Part shown: one piece after another, positions 25,804 to 34,348 of the stretch | Position numbering within the stretch: position 1 is the first letter of the stretch | Layout of the letters: every line of letters begins with the position of its first letter | Position numbers and translations under genes: made by a program | Assembly (NCBI RefSeq): GCF_041197575.1 | Contig: NZ_JBDKXB010000001.1 | Coordinates: 124,001-188,000, forward strand | Source: Thioalkalicoccus limnaeus | Lineage (GTDB): Bacteria; Pseudomonadota; Gammaproteobacteria; Chromatiales; Chromatiaceae | Length of the DNA: 64,000 bases | Direction of reading: 5' to 3' | The notes under the pieces: model-generated | Database searches by the model: none | The model's input: the letters and a program-made list of their open reading frames with translations, nothing else | Told to the model about the DNA's origin: nothing

Positions 25804-26027
25804 ACTTGGCGGCAAGACCCGTGGTTGCGGGGATACGGAAAGACGGGTGCGCCGCCTCGTTCGTGATCGACCCGATCGCGGGCAGGGTAAGCGCGGCCTT
25901 CAATCTGGTCGATTCTGGGCGGGCCTGGAGCCGGTGCGCGATTGGGCATGTCGGCGCGACATAGGCGTCCTTTCGGTGGACGGACGCAACGAGCAGGCCC
26001 TATCGAGCCGCTCGTTGGCATGTATTT

Positions 26028-26114
26028 TGGTACCGGGGGCCGGACTCGAACCGGCACGGTGTTGCCACCGTCAGATTTTGAGTCTGATGCGTCTACCAGT
26101 TTCGCCACCCCGGC
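26028..26114 (-). tRNA. tRNA-Leu (CAA)
   Basis: On the minus strand the 87-base gene opens with GCCGGGGTGGCGAAACTGG and closes with GGTTCGAGTCC and an encoded CCA. The acceptor stem GCCGGGG pairs with CCCCGGT. The anticodon stem TCAGA/TCTGA encloses CTCAAAA with CAA as anticodon, and the long variable arm marks a class II leucine tRNA. Confidence 0.97.
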
Positions 26115-26137
26115 GTGGTGTTCCGCATGGGCGTGCA

Positions 26138-26165
26138 AGTATAGCCATTCGCCGCCAAAGGACAA
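26138..26165 (-). promoter_or_regulatory. Sigma70-type promoter of tRNA-Leu
   Basis: Reading the minus strand, TTGTCC (26165-26160) and TATACT (26143-26138) are separated by 16 bases, ending 23 bases before the tRNA 5' end. Both hexamers are close to consensus. Confidence 0.7.
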
Positions 26166-26201
26166 GCCTTGATTCGCGCGACTGAGGTAAGATCCGCGAC
26201 C

Positions 26202-27230
26202 ATGCGGCGCGCGGACTTTCATTACGACCTCCCTCAGGACCTGATCGCGCAACGGCCATTGGCCGAGCGGGGCGCGAGTCGTCTGCTGCGCCTCGATGGG
26301 CCGACCGGTGCCCGCGAGGATTTGGTCTTTGGCGACCTGCCACGGCTTCTCCGTAGCGGCGATCTGTTGGTGTTCAATGATACGCGGGTCATCCCGGCCC
26401 GGCTGTTCGCCCGCAAGCCGACCGGCGGTCGCGTCGAGATCCTGATCGAGCGGTTGCTCGGGTCCGACGAGGCCTTGGCCCATTGTCGTGGCGGCAAAGG
26501 GCTGCGCCCTGGGGCCGAACTGGCGGTCGAGGGCGGCGGGACCTTGGTCATGATCGCGCGTGATGAGGGGCTCTTTCGTTTGCGCTGTCCGGATGAGGAT
26601 CTGCGCGCGCTGATGCGGCGTACCGGGCATGTGCCCCTGCCTCCGTACATCGAACGGTCCGACGACGCGGCCGATCTGGTCCGTTATCAGACCGTCTACG
26701 CGCGTCGTGACGGGGCCGTCGCCGCCCCGACGGCGGGGCTGCACTTCGATGATGCGATGCTGGCGCGTCTGCGCGCGCAGGGCGTGCGGATGGCCTCCGT
26801 GACCCTGCACGTCGGGGCCGGAACCTTTCAGCCGGTGCGAGTCGAGTGGATCGAGGCGCACCAGATGCATGCCGAATGGCTCGAGGTCGATGCCTCGGTC
26901 TGCGCCGCGGTGCGGGCGACCCGCGCGGCGGGTGGTCGCGTCGTCGCGGTCGGGACGACCAGCGTGCGCAGTCTCGAGACGGCCTCCGCCGACGGTGCGA
27001 TCGCGCCGTTTCGCGGCGACAGCCGTCTGTTCATCCGGCCCGGTTATCGCTTCCAGGTCGTCGATGCGATGATCACGAACTTCCACCTGCCGGAGTCGAC
27101 GCTGTTGATGCTCGTCAGCGCCTTCGCCGGCCATGATCAGGTGATGGCCGCATATCGTCATGCGGTCGCGTACCGCTACCGTTTCTTCAGCTACGGGGAC
27201 GCGATGTTCGTGACGCGGCGGGACCGATAA
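26202..27230 (+). CDS. queA: S-adenosylmethionine:tRNA ribosyltransferase-isomerase
   Basis: A 342-residue QueA, which transfers and isomerises the ribosyl part of SAM onto 7-aminomethyl-7-deazaguanine at tRNA position 34 to form epoxyqueuosine. Motifs are FHYDLPQDLIAQRPLAERGASRLL at the start, VFNDTRVIPARL, APTAGLHFDD, VTLHVGAGTFQPVRV, EAHQMHAEW and TNFHLPESTLLMLVSAF. ATG 26202 is used. It shares the queuosine pathway with tgt (28801), which lies 1.6 kb away on the same strand; here msrA and a HAD gene separate the two, which are often adjacent. The stop codon overlaps the A-tract of the msrA terminator. Confidence 0.97.
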   Translation: MRRADFHYDLPQDLIAQRPLAERGASRLLRLDGPTGAREDLVFGDLPRLLRSGDLLVFNDTRVIPARLFARKPTGGRVEILIERLLGSDEALAHCRGGKGLRPGAELAVEGGGTLVMIARDEGLFRLRCPDEDLRALMRRTGHVPLPPYIERSDDAADLVRYQTVYARRDGAVAAPTAGLHFDDAMLARLRAQGVRMASVTLHVGAGTFQPVRVEWIEAHQMHAEWLEVDASVCAAVRATRAAGGRVVAVGTTSVRSLETASADGAIAPFRGDSRLFIRPGYRFQVVDAMITNFHLPESTLLMLVSAFAGHDQVMAAYRHAVAYRYRFFSYGDAMFVTRRDR

Positions 27231-27257
27231 AAAATAGCGCGGCAAGGGATGCCGCGC
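27229..27257 (-). terminator. Rho-independent terminator downstream of msrA
   Basis: An 8-bp perfect stem GCGCGGCA / TGCCGCGC with loop AGGGA is followed on the minus strand by TA and six T residues (27234-27229). It points toward the end of msrA and abuts the queA stop codon. Confidence 0.75.
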
Positions 27258-27349
27258 CAATCAATACCACCAAAGGAGGATGGAGGAGTGTGCCGCTCGC
27301 GTAAACGCAGATCGGCACATGGTTATTTTCTTAAATACCGATACTCCTG

Positions 27350-27985
27350 TCAAGGATCGGCGGGGTACGGCTGACCGCAACCGCCGAGCCCGCAGTACCC
27401 TCCGGGGTTCTTGGCCAGATACTGTTGATGCTCGTCTTCGGCATAATAGAAGGGCGGCGCCGCGACGATCTCGGTCGTGATCGGGCCAAGACCGGCGGCG
27501 TTCAATACGGTCTGGTACCGTGCACGGCTCGCGCCGGCGGCGGTTTCCTGGGCCCTGTCGTAGCAGTAGATCGCGGACCGGTACTGGGTGCCGATGTCGT
27601 GGCCCTGACGCATGCCCTGCGTCGGATCATGGCCCTCCCAGAAGCCTTTCAGCAGATCCTCGTAACGGAGCGCCGTCGGCTCGTAAACGACCAGCACGAC
27701 CTCGTTGTGGCCGGTGAGCCCGCTGCAGACCTCGGCGTAGGTCGGGTTCGGCGTGAGGCCACCGGCATAGCCGACGGCGGTCGTGTAGACGCCGGGCATC
27801 GACCAGAAGAGACGCTCAGCGCCCCAGAAGCAGCCCATGCCGAAGAGCGCGGAGGCCAGCCGGTCGGGGAAGGGCGGTTGGATCGGATGGCCGTTGACGG
27901 CATGACGGTTCGTGACCGGCATTGGTTGCGAACGGCCTGGCAAGGCCTCGTCGGGTCTGGGCAGCCTGGTGGATTTGCGAAACAT
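27350..27985 (-). CDS. msrA: Peptide-methionine (S)-S-oxide reductase
   Basis: A 211-residue MsrA that reduces methionine-S-sulfoxide in proteins and free methionine. The catalytic motif is GCFWGAER with Cys52; VGYAGG, YAEVCSGLTGHNEVV and FWEGHDPTQGMRQGHDIGTQYRSAIY follow in standard order. C-terminal GYCGLGGCG carries the resolving cysteines recycled by thioredoxin. The N-terminal 45 residues resemble the extension of the E. coli-type long MsrA. It is alone on the minus strand, divergent from the HAD gene, with a terminator about 95 bases downstream. Confidence 0.96.
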   Translation of the reverse strand: MFRKSTRLPRPDEALPGRSQPMPVTNRHAVNGHPIQPPFPDRLASALFGMGCFWGAERLFWSMPGVYTTAVGYAGGLTPNPTYAEVCSGLTGHNEVVLVVYEPTALRYEDLLKGFWEGHDPTQGMRQGHDIGTQYRSAIYCYDRAQETAAGASRARYQTVLNAAGLGPITTEIVAAPPFYYAEDEHQQYLAKNPGGYCGLGGCGQPYPADP

Positions 27986-28115
27986 GGATCAAGATCTCCC
28001 GGTTGGTGCCGAAGGCGCGGTCACAGACATGGGCGAAGAGCGAATGGATTTCACCTTTTGCGCCCCTTGACGGCACAATGCGGCCTTTCGCGGTGTCGCC
28101 AATGCCCTGAACCCG

Positions 28116-28814
28116 ATGACCTACCGGCTCCTGACGATCGATCTCGACGATACCCTCTGGCCTTGTGCGCCCGTGATCGAGGCCGCCGAGGCCGCCCTGC
28201 ATGCCTGGCTGACGCGCGCCGCACCGCGTCTGGTCGCCGTGCATGACCCCGCGAGCCTGAGCCGCCATCGCCGCGCCCTGATGGCGGCGCACCCGGCGCG
28301 CGCGCACGATCTGTCGTGGGTCCGACATCAGTCGCTCGTCGAGCTGCTGGTCGACTTCGGCTACGATCCGGCGCTGGCCGACCAGGGTCTGGCGCTATTC
28401 CTCGAACACCGCCGGCAGGTCGTGCCATTCGCGGATGTGGTGCCGGCCCTCGAGGTCCTGGCGGAATCCTGTCGTCTGGTCTCGATCACCAACGGCAATG
28501 CCGATGTGACCCGCAGCCCATTGCGCGATCTGTTCGACCTGTCGTTGACTGCGGCCGCGGTCGGCGCGGCCAAGCCGGATCCGGCGATGTTCCACCGGGC
28601 GCTGGACTGGGCCGGCGTGTCGGCCGACCAGGCCCTGCACATCGGTGACGATCCCTATCTCGATGTCGCGGCGGCGCGCGACCTGGGTTTCGCCACGGTC
28701 TGGGTCAACCGCTCAGGGCAGGCCTGGCCGGCGGCGTTGGCCCCGCCCTCCCGGATCGTTGGCGACCTCGGCGAACTGGTGCCCTGGCTCACTGGGGACG
28801 ATGATGCATTTTGA
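28116..28814 (+). CDS. HAD-superfamily hydrolase
   Basis: A 232-residue HAD-IA type phosphatase. Motif I is LLTIDLDDTLWP with both catalytic aspartates, motif II is SITNGNADV, motif III lysine is in GAAKPDPAMF, and motif IV is HIGDDPYLDVAAARDLGF. The cap is a small helical insertion after motif I. The natural substrate cannot be deduced; related proteins act on nucleotide or sugar phosphates. Its stop (28812-28814) overlaps the start of tgt (28801), so the two are translationally coupled. Confidence 0.92.
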   Translation: MTYRLLTIDLDDTLWPCAPVIEAAEAALHAWLTRAAPRLVAVHDPASLSRHRRALMAAHPARAHDLSWVRHQSLVELLVDFGYDPALADQGLALFLEHRRQVVPFADVVPALEVLAESCRLVSITNGNADVTRSPLRDLFDLSLTAAAVGAAKPDPAMFHRALDWAGVSADQALHIGDDPYLDVAAARDLGFATVWVNRSGQAWPAALAPPSRIVGDLGELVPWLTGDDDAF

Positions 28815-29907
28815 GTTGCTCGCTTGCGATGGCGCCGCGCGCCGCGGTCGTCTGAGCTTCGCCCGGGGAATGGTCGAGACGCCGGCCTTCATGCCGGTCG
28901 GCACCTATGGCACCGTCAAGGCGATGACGCCGGAGGAGCTCACGGCGCTCGGTGCGCAGATCGTGCTGGGCAACACCTTTCACCTGATGCTACGTCCGGG
29001 TGCCGACGTGATCCGCCAATTCGGTGGTCTGCATCGCTTCATGAACTGGTCCGGGCCGATCCTGACCGACTCCGGCGGCTTCCAGGTCTTCAGTCTCGGC
29101 GCCATGCGGCGTATCAGCGAGGCCGGTGTGCGTTTCAAATCGCCGATCGACGGCTCTCCGGTGTTTCTGGGGCCGGAGGAGTCGATGGCGATGCAGCGGG
29201 CGTTGGGTGCGGACATCGTCATGATCTTCGATGATTGCACCGCCTATCCGGCGACCCCGGCCCAGGTGCGTGCATCGATGGAGCTGTCGTTGCGATGGGC
29301 CGCGCGCAGCCGCGTCGCGCACGGCGACAACCCGGCGGCCTTGTTCGGGATCGTGCAGGGCGGCATGGATCCAGCGCTGCGTTCGGCATCGCTCGCCGGA
29401 CTTCAGCAGATCGGTTTCGATGGCTACGCGGTCGGCGGTCTGTCGGTCGGCGAGCCACCGGCCGAACGGCTGAAGGTGCTCGATCACCTCGCCGACCGCC
29501 TGCCCGCCGACCGACCGCGTTACCTGATGGGCGTCGGGACGCCGGCGGACATCGTCGCGGCGGTCGAGCGGGGCATCGACATGTTCGACTGCGTGCTGCC
29601 GACGCGCAATGCGCGCAATGGCCATCTGTTCACGCACGAGGGTGTGGTGCGGATTCGCAACGCCCGCTACAAGACGGACGAAGGGCCGCTCGATCCGCAC
29701 TGCGATTGTTACACCTGCCGCCACTACAGCCGGGCCTATCTGCATCACCTGGATCGCTGCAACGAGATCCTCGGTGCCCGGCTGAACAGTCTGCACAATC
29801 TTTACTATTATCAGAGTTTGATGGGTGCGCTGCGCGCGGCGATCGAGGCCGGCCGCTTCGCGGCCTTCGCCGCAGCCTGGCGGGCCGGTTTGCAGGCGGG
29901 TGGCTAG
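28801..29907 (+). CDS. tgt: Queuine tRNA-ribosyltransferase (tRNA-guanine transglycosylase)
   Basis: A 368-residue TGT that swaps guanine-34 of GUN-anticodon tRNAs for preQ1. PAFMPVGTYGTVKAMTPEEL, GNTFHLMLRPG, ILTDSGGFQVFSLG, DDCTAYPA and GGLSVGEPP are in place, the nucleophilic Asp is in VGTPADIVAAVERGIDMFDCVLPTRNARNG, and the zinc site is CDCYTCRHYSRAYLHHLDRCNE in which three Cys and one His are ligands. Two adjacent ATG codons (28801, 28804) compete for the start. It is upstream of yajC-secDF, the usual tgt-yajC-secD-secF order. Confidence 0.98.
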   Translation: MMHFELLACDGAARRGRLSFARGMVETPAFMPVGTYGTVKAMTPEELTALGAQIVLGNTFHLMLRPGADVIRQFGGLHRFMNWSGPILTDSGGFQVFSLGAMRRISEAGVRFKSPIDGSPVFLGPEESMAMQRALGADIVMIFDDCTAYPATPAQVRASMELSLRWAARSRVAHGDNPAALFGIVQGGMDPALRSASLAGLQQIGFDGYAVGGLSVGEPPAERLKVLDHLADRLPADRPRYLMGVGTPADIVAAVERGIDMFDCVLPTRNARNGHLFTHEGVVRIRNARYKTDEGPLDPHCDCYTCRHYSRAYLHHLDRCNEILGARLNSLHNLYYYQSLMGALRAAIEAGRFAAFAAAWRAGLQAGG

Positions 29908-29908
29908 C

Positions 29909-29944
29909 GCCGGGGTGGAAGGGTGCCTTCCACTTTGCCCCGGC
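29909..29944 (+). terminator. Compound hairpin after tgt
   Basis: TGGAAGG/CCTTCCA (7 bp, loop GTG) sits inside GCCGGGG/CCCCGGC (7 bp) with a 5-base bulge containing TTT. It begins two bases after the tgt stop. It could weaken read-through from tgt into yajC; a CATAAT hexamer at about 29950 may start a separate yajC-secDF transcript. Confidence 0.5.
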
Positions 29945-30048
29945 TGTGTCATAATGCGGCGCCGAATTCCACTTGACTCCGTGTGGCCTTGTAGGCGGCT
30001 CCCGCTTCCATGGCTGCGTCAGGGTCATACCCCGAGGATCTTACTCAC

Positions 30049-30375
30049 ATGAATTTCTTCATCTCCGATGCGTGGGCTCAGTCGGCCGCCGGAACCGGCG
30101 ACATCATGCTCAGCCTGCTGTTTCCGATCGGCCTGATCGTCGTGCTCTATTTCCTGATGATTCGGCCCCAGATCAAACGTCAGAAGGAGCACTCGAAGAT
30201 GGTCGCGAATCTCGCGAAAGGCGATGAGGTCGTGACCCTGGGTGGCATCGCCGGGCGCATCGTCGACCTCGGCGAAAGCTTCGCGCAACTCGAGGTGGCC
30301 GAAGGCGTGAACGTGAAGATTCGACGCCAGGCCGTCGAGGCCGTCATGCCCAAGGGTTCGATGAAGGAACTCTGA
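30049..30375 (+). CDS. yajC: Preprotein translocase accessory subunit YajC
   Basis: A 108-residue single-pass inner-membrane protein. One transmembrane segment (LLFPIGLIVVLYFLMIRPQIKRQKEH) is followed by the YajC cytoplasmic domain with GDEVVTLGGIAGRIVDL and VNVKIRRQAVEAVMPKG. It associates with SecD and SecF. ATG 30049 is favoured over 30010 because it starts the conserved part. It precedes secD by about 145 bases and belongs to the tgt-yajC-secDF cluster. Confidence 0.96.
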   Translation: MNFFISDAWAQSAAGTGDIMLSLLFPIGLIVVLYFLMIRPQIKRQKEHSKMVANLAKGDEVVTLGGIAGRIVDLGESFAQLEVAEGVNVKIRRQAVEAVMPKGSMKEL

Positions 30376-30519
30376 CCAGCCGCCCCTGCCTCAGTCTGTT
30401 CGGATGGGTGTCGTCTCGCCATCGCTGCGAGACGGCGCGAGATCCTCAGGCTGACCTCTGTTGCGTTGCATCGTCATGGCTCCCGCCAGCTCGCAGGTAC
30501 CCTCGTTCAGGGACTCCCG

Positions 30520-32376
30520 ATGAATCGATATCCGTTATGGAAGAATCTGCTGATCCTGTTCGTGATACTGATCGGCTTCTTTTTCGCGCTCCCCAACCTC
30601 TACTCGCAGGATCCATCGATCGATATCTCGGCGGCGCGCGGTGGTGAAATCACCGAGGCCAGCGCCGGCGAGATCGCGCGCGTCCTCGAGTCTGCCGGGG
30701 TTCCGTTCAAGGAGATCGAACCGCGTGGCGTCGATCGGTTGCTCGTGCGCTTCCCGAGCAGTGGTGACCAATTGCGCGGTCAGGAAGTGATCGCGGCCGG
30801 GCTCGGTGACCGGTACAACGGCGCCTTGACCCTGGTCGCCGATCTGCCCGGCTGGATGCGCGCGATCAATGCCCAACCGATGTACCTCGGATTGGATCTG
30901 CGTGGCGGCATCCATGTACTGATCGATGTCGACATGGACGCCGCGATCGAGCAGTCGCTGGAGCGCTACATGGGCGATGTCCGCAGTCTGTTGCGGCGTG
31001 ACCGGATCCGTTACCTGACCGTCAGCCGCGACGCCGCCCAGATCACAGCGCGGTTCGCCGAGGCCGAGAGCCGCGATCAGGCCGAACGGCTCATCGGCCG
31101 CGAGTTCCGCGAACTCACGATGGAAGCCGTTCGTGTCGGTGACAGCTATGACCTGGTCATTCGCCTGAATCCGACCGAGGAACAGGAGATTCGCACCTTC
31201 GCGCTGCAGCAGAACATCACGACCTTGCGCAACCGCGTGAACGCCTTGGGTGTTGCCGAGCCGATCGTGCAGCGCCAAGGCGATCGACGCATCGTCGTGC
31301 AGTTGCCCGGTGCCCAGGATCCGTCGCGGCTCAAGGAGATCCTCGGCGCGACCGCGACCTTGGAGTACCGTCTCGTCGATACCGAAGGGAACGTGCAGGA
31401 TGCCCTCGACGGTCGGGTGCCGCTCGGCAGCCGGCTCTACGAGGATCGCGAGGGCAATCCGGTGCTGCTGCGCCGCAGCGTGATCGTGACCGGCGATCAG
31501 ATCAAGAGCGCCTCGTCCGGCTTCGATCAGCGATCCGGGCAGCCGGCCGTGTTCGTGAACCTCGACAGCCAGGGCGCGCGGCGCATGCTGGATGTGACCA
31601 CCGAGAATGTCGGCAAGCCGATGGGTGTCGTCTTCATCGAGTCCCGGACCGTCACTCGGATCGTCGACGGGGAGCCGGTTCGCCAGCGCGAGCGGACCGA
31701 AGAGGTCATCAGCGTCGCCAATATCCTCGAGCCCTTCGGGCGCCGCTTCCAGACGACCGGGCTCGACAGCTCCGACGAGGCGCACAATCTGGCGCTGCTG
31801 CTGCGCGCCGGCGCGCTGGCGGCGCCGATCGAGATCGTCGAGGAGCGCACGATCGGCCCGAGCCTCGGACAGGAGAACATCGACCAGGGCTTTCGTTCCG
31901 TGATGTTCGGGCTGGCCCTGGTGCTGGTGTTCATGGCGCTCTACTACCGGGTCTTCGGCCTGGTCGCCAATGTAGTGCTGGTCATCAACCTGGTCATGAT
32001 CGTCGCGATCCTGTCGTTGCTGCAGGCTACGCTGACCCTGCCGGGCATCGCCGGTATCGTCTTGACCGTCGGCATGGCTGTCGATGCCAACGTGCTGATC
32101 TACGAACGCATTCGCGAGGAGATCCGCAATGGCAACTCGCCGCAGGCGAGTATCCACGCCGGCTATGACAAGGCCCTGTCGACGATCGTCGACGCCAATA
32201 TCACGACGCTGATCGCGGCGGTCGTGCTGTTCAGCTTCGGCACTGGTCCGATCAAGGGGTTCGCGGTGACGCTGTTCATCGGCATCCTGACGTCGATGTT
32301 CACGGCCATCCTCGGCAGCCGCGCCCTGATCAACCTGATCTACGGCGGCCGGCGTCTGACCAAACTGGCGATCTGA
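30520..32376 (+). CDS. secD: Protein translocase subunit SecD
   Basis: A 618-residue RND-type membrane protein that, with SecF, uses the proton gradient to help pull proteins across after SecA-driven translocation. There is an N-terminal membrane segment (NLLILFVILIGFFFALPNLYSQDP), a large periplasmic region beginning MYLGLDLRGGIHVLIDVDMD, and a C-terminal block of five membrane segments with GLALVLVFMALYYRVFGL and the conserved TLPGIAGIVLTVGMAVDANVLIYERIREE, including the proton-relay aspartate. ATG 30520 follows GGGACTCCCG. secF starts 13 bases after its stop. Confidence 0.98.
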   Translation: MNRYPLWKNLLILFVILIGFFFALPNLYSQDPSIDISAARGGEITEASAGEIARVLESAGVPFKEIEPRGVDRLLVRFPSSGDQLRGQEVIAAGLGDRYNGALTLVADLPGWMRAINAQPMYLGLDLRGGIHVLIDVDMDAAIEQSLERYMGDVRSLLRRDRIRYLTVSRDAAQITARFAEAESRDQAERLIGREFRELTMEAVRVGDSYDLVIRLNPTEEQEIRTFALQQNITTLRNRVNALGVAEPIVQRQGDRRIVVQLPGAQDPSRLKEILGATATLEYRLVDTEGNVQDALDGRVPLGSRLYEDREGNPVLLRRSVIVTGDQIKSASSGFDQRSGQPAVFVNLDSQGARRMLDVTTENVGKPMGVVFIESRTVTRIVDGEPVRQRERTEEVISVANILEPFGRRFQTTGLDSSDEAHNLALLLRAGALAAPIEIVEERTIGPSLGQENIDQGFRSVMFGLALVLVFMALYYRVFGLVANVVLVINLVMIVAILSLLQATLTLPGIAGIVLTVGMAVDANVLIYERIREEIRNGNSPQASIHAGYDKALSTIVDANITTLIAAVVLFSFGTGPIKGFAVTLFIGILTSMFTAILGSRALINLIYGGRRLTKLAI

Positions 32377-32389
32377 CGGAGAGCCGACC

Positions 32390-33340
32390 ATGCAACACGC
32401 ACAGCTTCTCAAGCGGACCAGCATCGACTTCATGGGCTGGCGGTATCCGGCCGTCATCGTCTCCGCCGCGCTGGTTCTGCTACTCCTGGTCGTGATGATC
32501 TTTCGCGGCTTCAACCTGGGCCTCGACTTCACCGGCGGCTCGGTGATCGAGGTCGGCTACGAGAACCCGACCGAGCTCGCACCGGTCCAGCAGGCGCTGG
32601 CCGATGGCGGATTCGAGGGTGCCTTGGTGCAGCATTTCGGCTCGCGTCGGGATGTCGCGATTCGACTCCCGCCGGTCGAGGGTCAGGAGGCCGGCGCCGA
32701 GCTCAGCGACCGAGTCTTTCAGACCCTGAGCGCGGCCAGTGACGGCCAGGTCGAGTTGCGGCGCGTCGAGTTCGTCGGACCGCAGGTCGGCGAGGAGTTG
32801 CGCGAGGATGGCGGCCTCGCCGTGTTGTTCGCGCTGATCGGCATCCTGATCTATGTGGCGCTGCGATTCGAATGGCGCTTCGCGGTCGGGGCCGTGATCG
32901 CGACGATCCACGATGTATGGATCACGGTTGGGCTGTTCTCGTTGTTTCAGATCGAGTTCGGTCTGCCGGTCCTCGCGGCCGTGCTGGCCGTCATCGGCTA
33001 TTCGCTGAACGACACCATCGTCATCTACGATCGGATTCGCGAGAACTTTCGGCGCATGCGCAAGGGCACGGTGATCGAGATCATCAACTTGTCGATCAAC
33101 GAGACCCTGTCGCGCACGATCGTGACCAGCGGCACGACCCTGCTGGTTCTGCTCGCGCTCTTCATCTTCGGCGGGGAGGCGATCAGCGGCTTCTCGCTGG
33201 CGCTGATCATCGGCGTCATCGTCGGGACCTACTCGACTATCTACGTGGCGACGGCCGCCGTCGTTTGGCTCGGCATCAGCAAGGCGGACCTGATCCCGCC
33301 GCCGAAGGAAGGGGCCGAGTTGGTCGACGGCCGTCCCTAG
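32390..33340 (+). CDS. secF: Protein translocase subunit SecF
   Basis: A 316-residue partner of SecD. It has an N-terminal membrane segment, FNLGLDFTGGSVIEV at the start of the periplasmic domain, then VGPQVGEELREDGGLAVLFALIGILIYVALRFEWRF and LAAVLAVIGYSLNDTIVIYDRIRENF, the SecF-specific signature, and the C-terminal SLSRTIVTSGTTLLVLLALFIFGG-type segment (here ETLSRTIVTSGTTLL). GGAGAGCC precedes ATG 32390. It is convergent with suhB. Confidence 0.98.
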   Translation: MQHAQLLKRTSIDFMGWRYPAVIVSAALVLLLLVVMIFRGFNLGLDFTGGSVIEVGYENPTELAPVQQALADGGFEGALVQHFGSRRDVAIRLPPVEGQEAGAELSDRVFQTLSAASDGQVELRRVEFVGPQVGEELREDGGLAVLFALIGILIYVALRFEWRFAVGAVIATIHDVWITVGLFSLFQIEFGLPVLAAVLAVIGYSLNDTIVIYDRIRENFRRMRKGTVIEIINLSINETLSRTIVTSGTTLLVLLALFIFGGEAISGFSLALIIGVIVGTYSTIYVATAAVVWLGISKADLIPPPKEGAELVDGRP

Positions 33341-33413
33341 TCGCGCGCTGCCCGGCGGCGACGCCGCCGAAGCGGCCCAGGCACCGATAGGTTGGATGAG
33401 GGCAGCGGGAGGT

Positions 33414-33445
33414 GACACGGGCCGGCGAATCGGCCCGCCCGTGTC
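33414..33445. terminator. Bidirectional hairpin between secF and suhB
   Basis: GACACGGGC (33414-33422) pairs perfectly with GCCCGTGTC (33437-33445); the interior can also form GGGCCG/CGGCCC. It lies in the 133-base gap between convergent genes. It lacks a clear T-run. Confidence 0.55.
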
Positions 33446-33473
33446 CTGTTGGTCCTGAAGTGGCGTCTCGGTA

Positions 33474-34271
33474 TCAGCCCGCGGGCTTGCCTTCGAGCGA
33501 GGGCCGCAGGCGGTCGACGAGAACTTGATGAAGCCGCGGATTCGCCGCGACCAGATTGCCGGAATCGAGATAGTCGCGGCCACCGGTCAGGTCGCTGACC
33601 AGTCCGCCGGCCTCGGTGATCAGCACCGCGCCCGCGGCCAGGTCCCAGGGCGCAAGACCGATCTCCCAGAAACCGTCGAGCCGGCCCGCCGCGACGTAGG
33701 CGAGGTCCAGCGCGGCCGAACCGGCGCGACGGATCCCCGCGGCTTCCTGCATGACCGTCTTGAGCATGCCGAGGTACCGATCGGTATGGCGATGCTCGCG
33801 GAACGGAAAGCCGGTTCCGATCAGCGCCCCGTCCAGCGACGGCCGTTTCGCGACGCGGATCCGGCGGTCATTGAGGTGAGCCCCTTGCCCACGGGCGGCC
33901 GTGAAGAGCTCCTCGGACAGGGGGTCGTAGACGACGCCGAGCTCCAGCTTGCCACGGCATTCGAGGCCGATCGACACCGCGAACTGCGGGAAACCGTGCA
34001 GATAGTTCGTCGTGCCATCGAGCGGATCGATGATCCAGACGAACTCGCTGTCACCTTGGCGGCCGCTCTCCTCGGCAAGGATCGCGTGTTGTGGAAATTT
34101 GCTGCGTAACTCCTTGACAATCGTAAGCTCAGCCGCGCGGTCGACCTCGGTGACGAAGTCGTGACGGCCCTTGTCATGGATCGTTAGCTGCTCCGTGCGC
34201 TCGTAATAGCGCATGAGGACCCGGCCGGCCTGACGGGCCGCGCGGGTCGCGATATTCAACATGGGATTCAT
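33474..34271 (-). CDS. suhB: Inositol-1-monophosphatase family protein SuhB
   Basis: A 265-residue Mg-dependent phosphatase. Metal-site motifs are AILAEESG, WIIDPLDGTTNYLHGFP and the C-terminal GLAPWDLAAGAVLITEAGG. In gammaproteobacteria SuhB also binds NusA/RNA polymerase and supports rRNA antitermination; that second role is inferred from homology. The start at 34271 (MNPMLNIATRAARQAG) matches the E. coli protein. It is divergent from trmJ with 77 bases between; the suhB-trmJ-cysE neighbourhood is the usual one in this class. Confidence 0.96.
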   Translation of the reverse strand: MNPMLNIATRAARQAGRVLMRYYERTEQLTIHDKGRHDFVTEVDRAAELTIVKELRSKFPQHAILAEESGRQGDSEFVWIIDPLDGTTNYLHGFPQFAVSIGLECRGKLELGVVYDPLSEELFTAARGQGAHLNDRRIRVAKRPSLDGALIGTGFPFREHRHTDRYLGMLKTVMQEAAGIRRAGSAALDLAYVAAGRLDGFWEIGLAPWDLAAGAVLITEAGGLVSDLTGGRDYLDSGNLVAANPRLHQVLVDRLRPSLEGKPAG

Positions 34272-34348
34272 GGTGCGCACGATAACCGAATCGAGGGTTC
34301 GACAAAAGCTTGACAAGCACCAGTCCTCGTCACGAAGCTGCACACCCC

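Noticed and set aside
25804..26027. Possible remnant of rluB after scpB
   Set aside because: rluB is often found here in other gammaproteobacteria, but I see no pseudouridine-synthase text in any frame.
30535..32532. Minus-strand 665-codon frame opposite secD
   Set aside because: Antisense to a canonical SecD with all its motifs; no Shine-Dalgarno or family features.
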